Assembly: GCA_964019335.1 (NCBI GenBank)
Contig: OZ025686.1
Span: 1-64,000 of the forward strand
Direction: 5' to 3'
Length of the DNA stretch: 64,000 nucleotides
Source of the DNA: Diplonema japonicum
Lineage: Eukaryota; Euglenozoa; Diplonemea; Diplonemida; Diplonemidae
A model generated the notes under the pieces. The model saw nothing but the letters and a program-made list of their open reading frames with translations, made no database searches and was not told the DNA's origin. This document shows, in pieces, positions 61,349 to 64,000 of the stretch. A program made the position numbers and the translations under genes. Numbering within the stretch: the stretch's first letter is position 1; each line of letters begins with the position of its first letter.

Positions 61349-62191
61349 TTACGGTGTAAACTTGAACATGCCCCCTTCGGAGGGTTTCGCGGACGGCTTG
61401 GTGAGTCGCTCCATGCTGCCCATGTTGAATGAGAACATGCCCCCGTCAGCAGGTTTGGCTGGCTTGGGCTTCTCTGCCCCAGATGTGGAACTGTTAGTGT
61501 TGCCGCCCCACTTGAACCCTTCTGGCAACTTCATAGTGGCTGATGGGTTGAACTCAAACACTATGCCTGACACATCACAGTCATTGCCGTCTTCGGCTGT
61601 CTCTTCCTCCGCTTCTTCTTCCGCCCACTCTTCTTCCCCGCCTTCAGCACCACCTTCTTGACCCTCCACGTCTTCGCACTCCTCGTGCTCGCCTTCAGTC
61701 ACACGGTTGACAACAGCAGATGAAGCTTTTGGGAGAACTGCCTTTGTGAAGGTAAGTCTCTGCTTTGGTTCAACCTGTCCCGGTAACGGGTACTGAGCTG
61801 CTTGGGACTCTAGTAGCCCAACGTCTTCTTTGAGCTTTGCAGCTGCCTGGTAGGCAGGCAGTGCAAAGTCTTCATGGGTCGGGTCCCGCTTGAATTCTGA
61901 ACGAAACCGGAGCAGCCATTGGCGCCACTTGTCGGCCTTGTTTTTGTGCCTGTCGTGGATGTCTCTAACCTCCGCCTCGCTTAGATCCTTCAGCACCGGC
62001 TTGCTGCACTCCTTCTTCAGCTCTTCAAATTCCATGCGCAGTTTCTTCACAAACTTGTACTCCTCCCTCTCAAGATCTTCCACCTTCGGTGGCCTCTCGA
62101 ACTCTTCTTCAAACCTCTTTTTCCATGTCTGTAGCTTTCTCCCCACCTCCCTCTTCTTGCTCTCATCCACCTCCCTCTTCCTTTTATGCAT
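61349..62191 (-). CDS. Unknown charged coiled-coil protein, 280 residues
   Basis: ATG 62191, intronless. Starts very basic (MHKRKREVDESKKREVGRK), then a repetitive helical region with W-x2-W/R-F-x2-EF units (TWKKRFEEEFERPP and QWLLRFRSEFKRDP look like an internal duplication), then a very acidic Glu stretch and a C-terminal tail with repeated GGMFSF/GGMFKF motifs separated by Lys/Pro-rich linkers. The tail resembles FG-type or short linear binding motifs. No family is recognised; nuclear location is likely from the basic start. Confidence 0.65.
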   Translation of the reverse strand: MHKRKREVDESKKREVGRKLQTWKKRFEEEFERPPKVEDLEREEYKFVKKLRMEFEELKKECSKPVLKDLSEAEVRDIHDRHKNKADKWRQWLLRFRSEFKRDPTHEDFALPAYQAAAKLKEDVGLLESQAAQYPLPGQVEPKQRLTFTKAVLPKASSAVVNRVTEGEHEECEDVEGQEGGAEGGEEEWAEEEAEEETAEDGNDCDVSGIVFEFNPSATMKLPEGFKWGGNTNSSTSGAEKPKPAKPADGGMFSFNMGSMERLTKPSAKPSEGGMFKFTP

Positions 62192-62433
62192 GTTTCCTAT
62201 CCTTGCTTGTTGAACATGCGGTTCACATGTACGACAAAATAAAATGCCCGATATACAAACCACACCGTGTCAGGCATGCAGGTGCACCTGCGGTGTCACT
62301 CATAACTATACTATTCCAGCAAGGGAAGGTCACCACTGCCGTGTCGTATGTACTGAAAGGAGGGTGTAGTTGTTTTCACAACACGGTAAGGGGGGGGGGA
62401 TCTTTTTGAAAAAAAAGTGATCCGAATCGTCGA

Positions 62434-63971
62434 TCAAGGGGAGTAGATGTATGTAGGCTGTGTGTTGCTGTTTTGTTGAACGGGTGCTGCATACCTTTCC
62501 GTGTATGTTTCTTAGCTTTTTGTGGAAGTGCGTGTGCCCGGTGTGTTTGGAGGGCTGCTTCCTCGGAAGCTTCGCAGCAGGGCAGTGTGCAATCTCTGGT
62601 TTCACGAAGGCAATCTGCTTGGTGGAGAGGAAGTCTCTGTCCTCGGGGAGGATTGAGATTTGCCTTGTGCCAACACGGTGAGCAGGGGTCCCCCCTGAGG
62701 GTCTTGTGAACATGCTGTTGTATGTGCTGTTGGAGTCGAATCTTGTTGCAGGCAGGACACGTGTCGGGGGCTTGATCGGCGTTCTTCTGTCGCCCTCCTC
62801 CCCAAGGTAGGCGACCTGCGACGTAGTAAGGTGCTCGAAAGCTATTTTGGGCGGCAATCGATTCTTTTGCCTGACTCTGGTGGACTGCGATAGTTCTTTC
62901 GGTCCGTGTTCGGACTGATAAGTGCTCTTTGCAGTAAACCTCGACCTGACAGGCGGTGCGGACTGCGGCCTACGGTGCCTTGCAGGCACATCATGCGGCA
63001 CATACGCACAAGAGTTGGTTGTTGCAAAGTGGTTAGGATCAAAAGTACCTTGATTCAGTTGAGAATTCCTTGGCTTGACGTACTTCCCCTGCGGATCATG
63101 CCACGGGTAGTCTCTCTGGTAAGCCGTCTGGATGTCCCCATAGCGCGACATTGTCGTGTGCAGCTTGCAGTTATGCTTCCCGCAGTCGCAGATCTCGCAA
63201 ATGCAGTCCAGCTTATGCCCACTTGCAACACTTATATAACTCAGCCCGCTTGACATCTCACTGTTCTGGTACATGTCCCCCGTCCTTACACTTAATGCGT
63301 CGTCGGCTTCCCCATTGTCCTCCGACTCGATGCTCATGCTGGGGCGTGCCCACTGCGTCACCCCCGTCATCGTGTTGCGGAAGTAGGTCTTTCCGTTTTG
63401 CTTAGAGACATCAGACTCCCAGCCAGGAGGCAACGATACATCTTTAGGTCGGATCCGACCTGTGAGCGTCATTTTCCCTGTTTACCTGTATACTTGTAAA
63501 GTGGAGCTTGGTGTGAAAGGAATACAGTGTGATGACGAAGTCCTCGTCGGCAGCGACGTACCACATGTGCACTTTGTAGTCGGCGTAACCTTCGCCCCAT
63601 TGCACGTTGCGTACGGAGTACGCGCCTGAGCGTGGTGGGTAGCGCTTTGAGTCGACTGCGCGGAGCTGCTCGTAGAACATGAGGTCGGTGCCCTCAAGAG
63701 TGTGCTCGTTGTAGTACCGCATGGGGTGCTGCTTTTCCTCTTTCTTCACAAGTGTTGCGTCGCTCAGTTGTGCATCAGTCAGCTCGATATACGGCCCATG
63801 GTCACCGTAGACGACTCGTGAGTATCCTGACAGCGACACAGGCCTGCCCTGGTGGTGTATCTTCACCTCTGTGCTGCCTTGCTCGATCAGCAGTGGGTAC
63901 CTGGCCTCAACCCTCTTTTTGTCCACAGCTCTGTTGTCTGTCAAACACGTCGTTTCACGCTTTGTCCGCAT
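62434..63971 (-). CDS. SAXO: SAXO-like axonemal microtubule protein with WW domain (5' end may lie beyond the window)
   Basis: Exons 63494-63971, 62495-63459 and 62434-62457, about 488 residues. A novel N-terminal domain is followed by a WW domain (LPPGWESDVSKQNGKTYFRN...TQWARP), the Cys motif CICEICDCGKHNC typical of SAXO/FAM154 proteins, and repeats of the Mn type (SRFTAKSTYQSEH, TRFDSNSTYNSMF). SAXO proteins bind and stabilise microtubules of the axoneme and basal body. The first intron (34 nt, donor GTATAC) is inferred because the upstream frame would otherwise overlap the downstream one. A start at ATG 63472 would give a shorter protein of 333 residues. The frame stays open to the window edge at 64000. 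Confidence 0.75.
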
Positions 63972-64000
63972 TGCGTGGATGCACTCCCCCCAGCAGCACC

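Overview
This window is nuclear DNA from a flagellated, single-celled eukaryote. The genes carry short GT-AG introns, mostly 30-60 nt with a GTATG donor and a CAG acceptor. Products include mitochondrial, peroxisomal and axonemal proteins (uL23m, PEX11-like, SAXO-like, LRRC51-like). Every host gene I can support lies on the minus strand. Many are separated by only 41-103 nt, and most have a strong 3' splice acceptor just upstream of the ATG with no matching donor. That pattern suggests polycistronic transcription resolved by spliced-leader trans-splicing. A euglenozoan, perhaps a diplonemid, is my leading guess and a dinoflagellate or perkinsid relative the second. This is inference; no spliced-leader or rRNA gene is present to confirm it.

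Layout, left to right. About 130-10490: a large non-LTR retrotransposon on the minus strand encoding AlkB, membrane segments, zinc fingers, an OTU protease, a reverse transcriptase and a restriction-like endonuclease, broken by a 1.54 kb internal tandem duplication. 11177-17643: a caspase-fold/coiled-coil gene with ten exons, then a rhomboid protease. 18676-19852: a PSP1-domain gene with a 1.17 kb hAT-like transposon at its start codon. 21064-33024: a very tight array of eight genes (in transcription order CA-like pseudo-enzyme, carbonic anhydrase, ARM/HEAT protein, unknown, PPR, histone-fold, TPR-SET, LRRC51-like). 33291-37567: a coiled-coil BRCT protein, two small unknowns and a PEX11-like gene. 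37997-44739: a membrane-anchored GH45-GH5 cellulase between two identical GST genes. 45693-52953: a His/Gln-rich protein, threonine ammonia-lyase, a coiled-coil protein and a leucine-rich-repeat protein. 54108-63971: an unknown protein, a 5'-truncated LINE, mitochondrial uL23m, serine hydroxymethyltransferase, two unknown proteins and a SAXO-like axonemal protein that runs to the window edge.

Two kinds of territory alternate. The compact arrays (11-17 kb, 19-36 kb, 47.8-53 kb) almost lack homopolymers. The stretches around GST, cellulase, SHMT, uL23m and the LINEs have long spacers and introns full of poly-A/poly-T tracts. Exon structures below were inferred by eye from reading-frame continuity and splice consensus; each spliced frame closes in phase, but none has been checked against transcripts.
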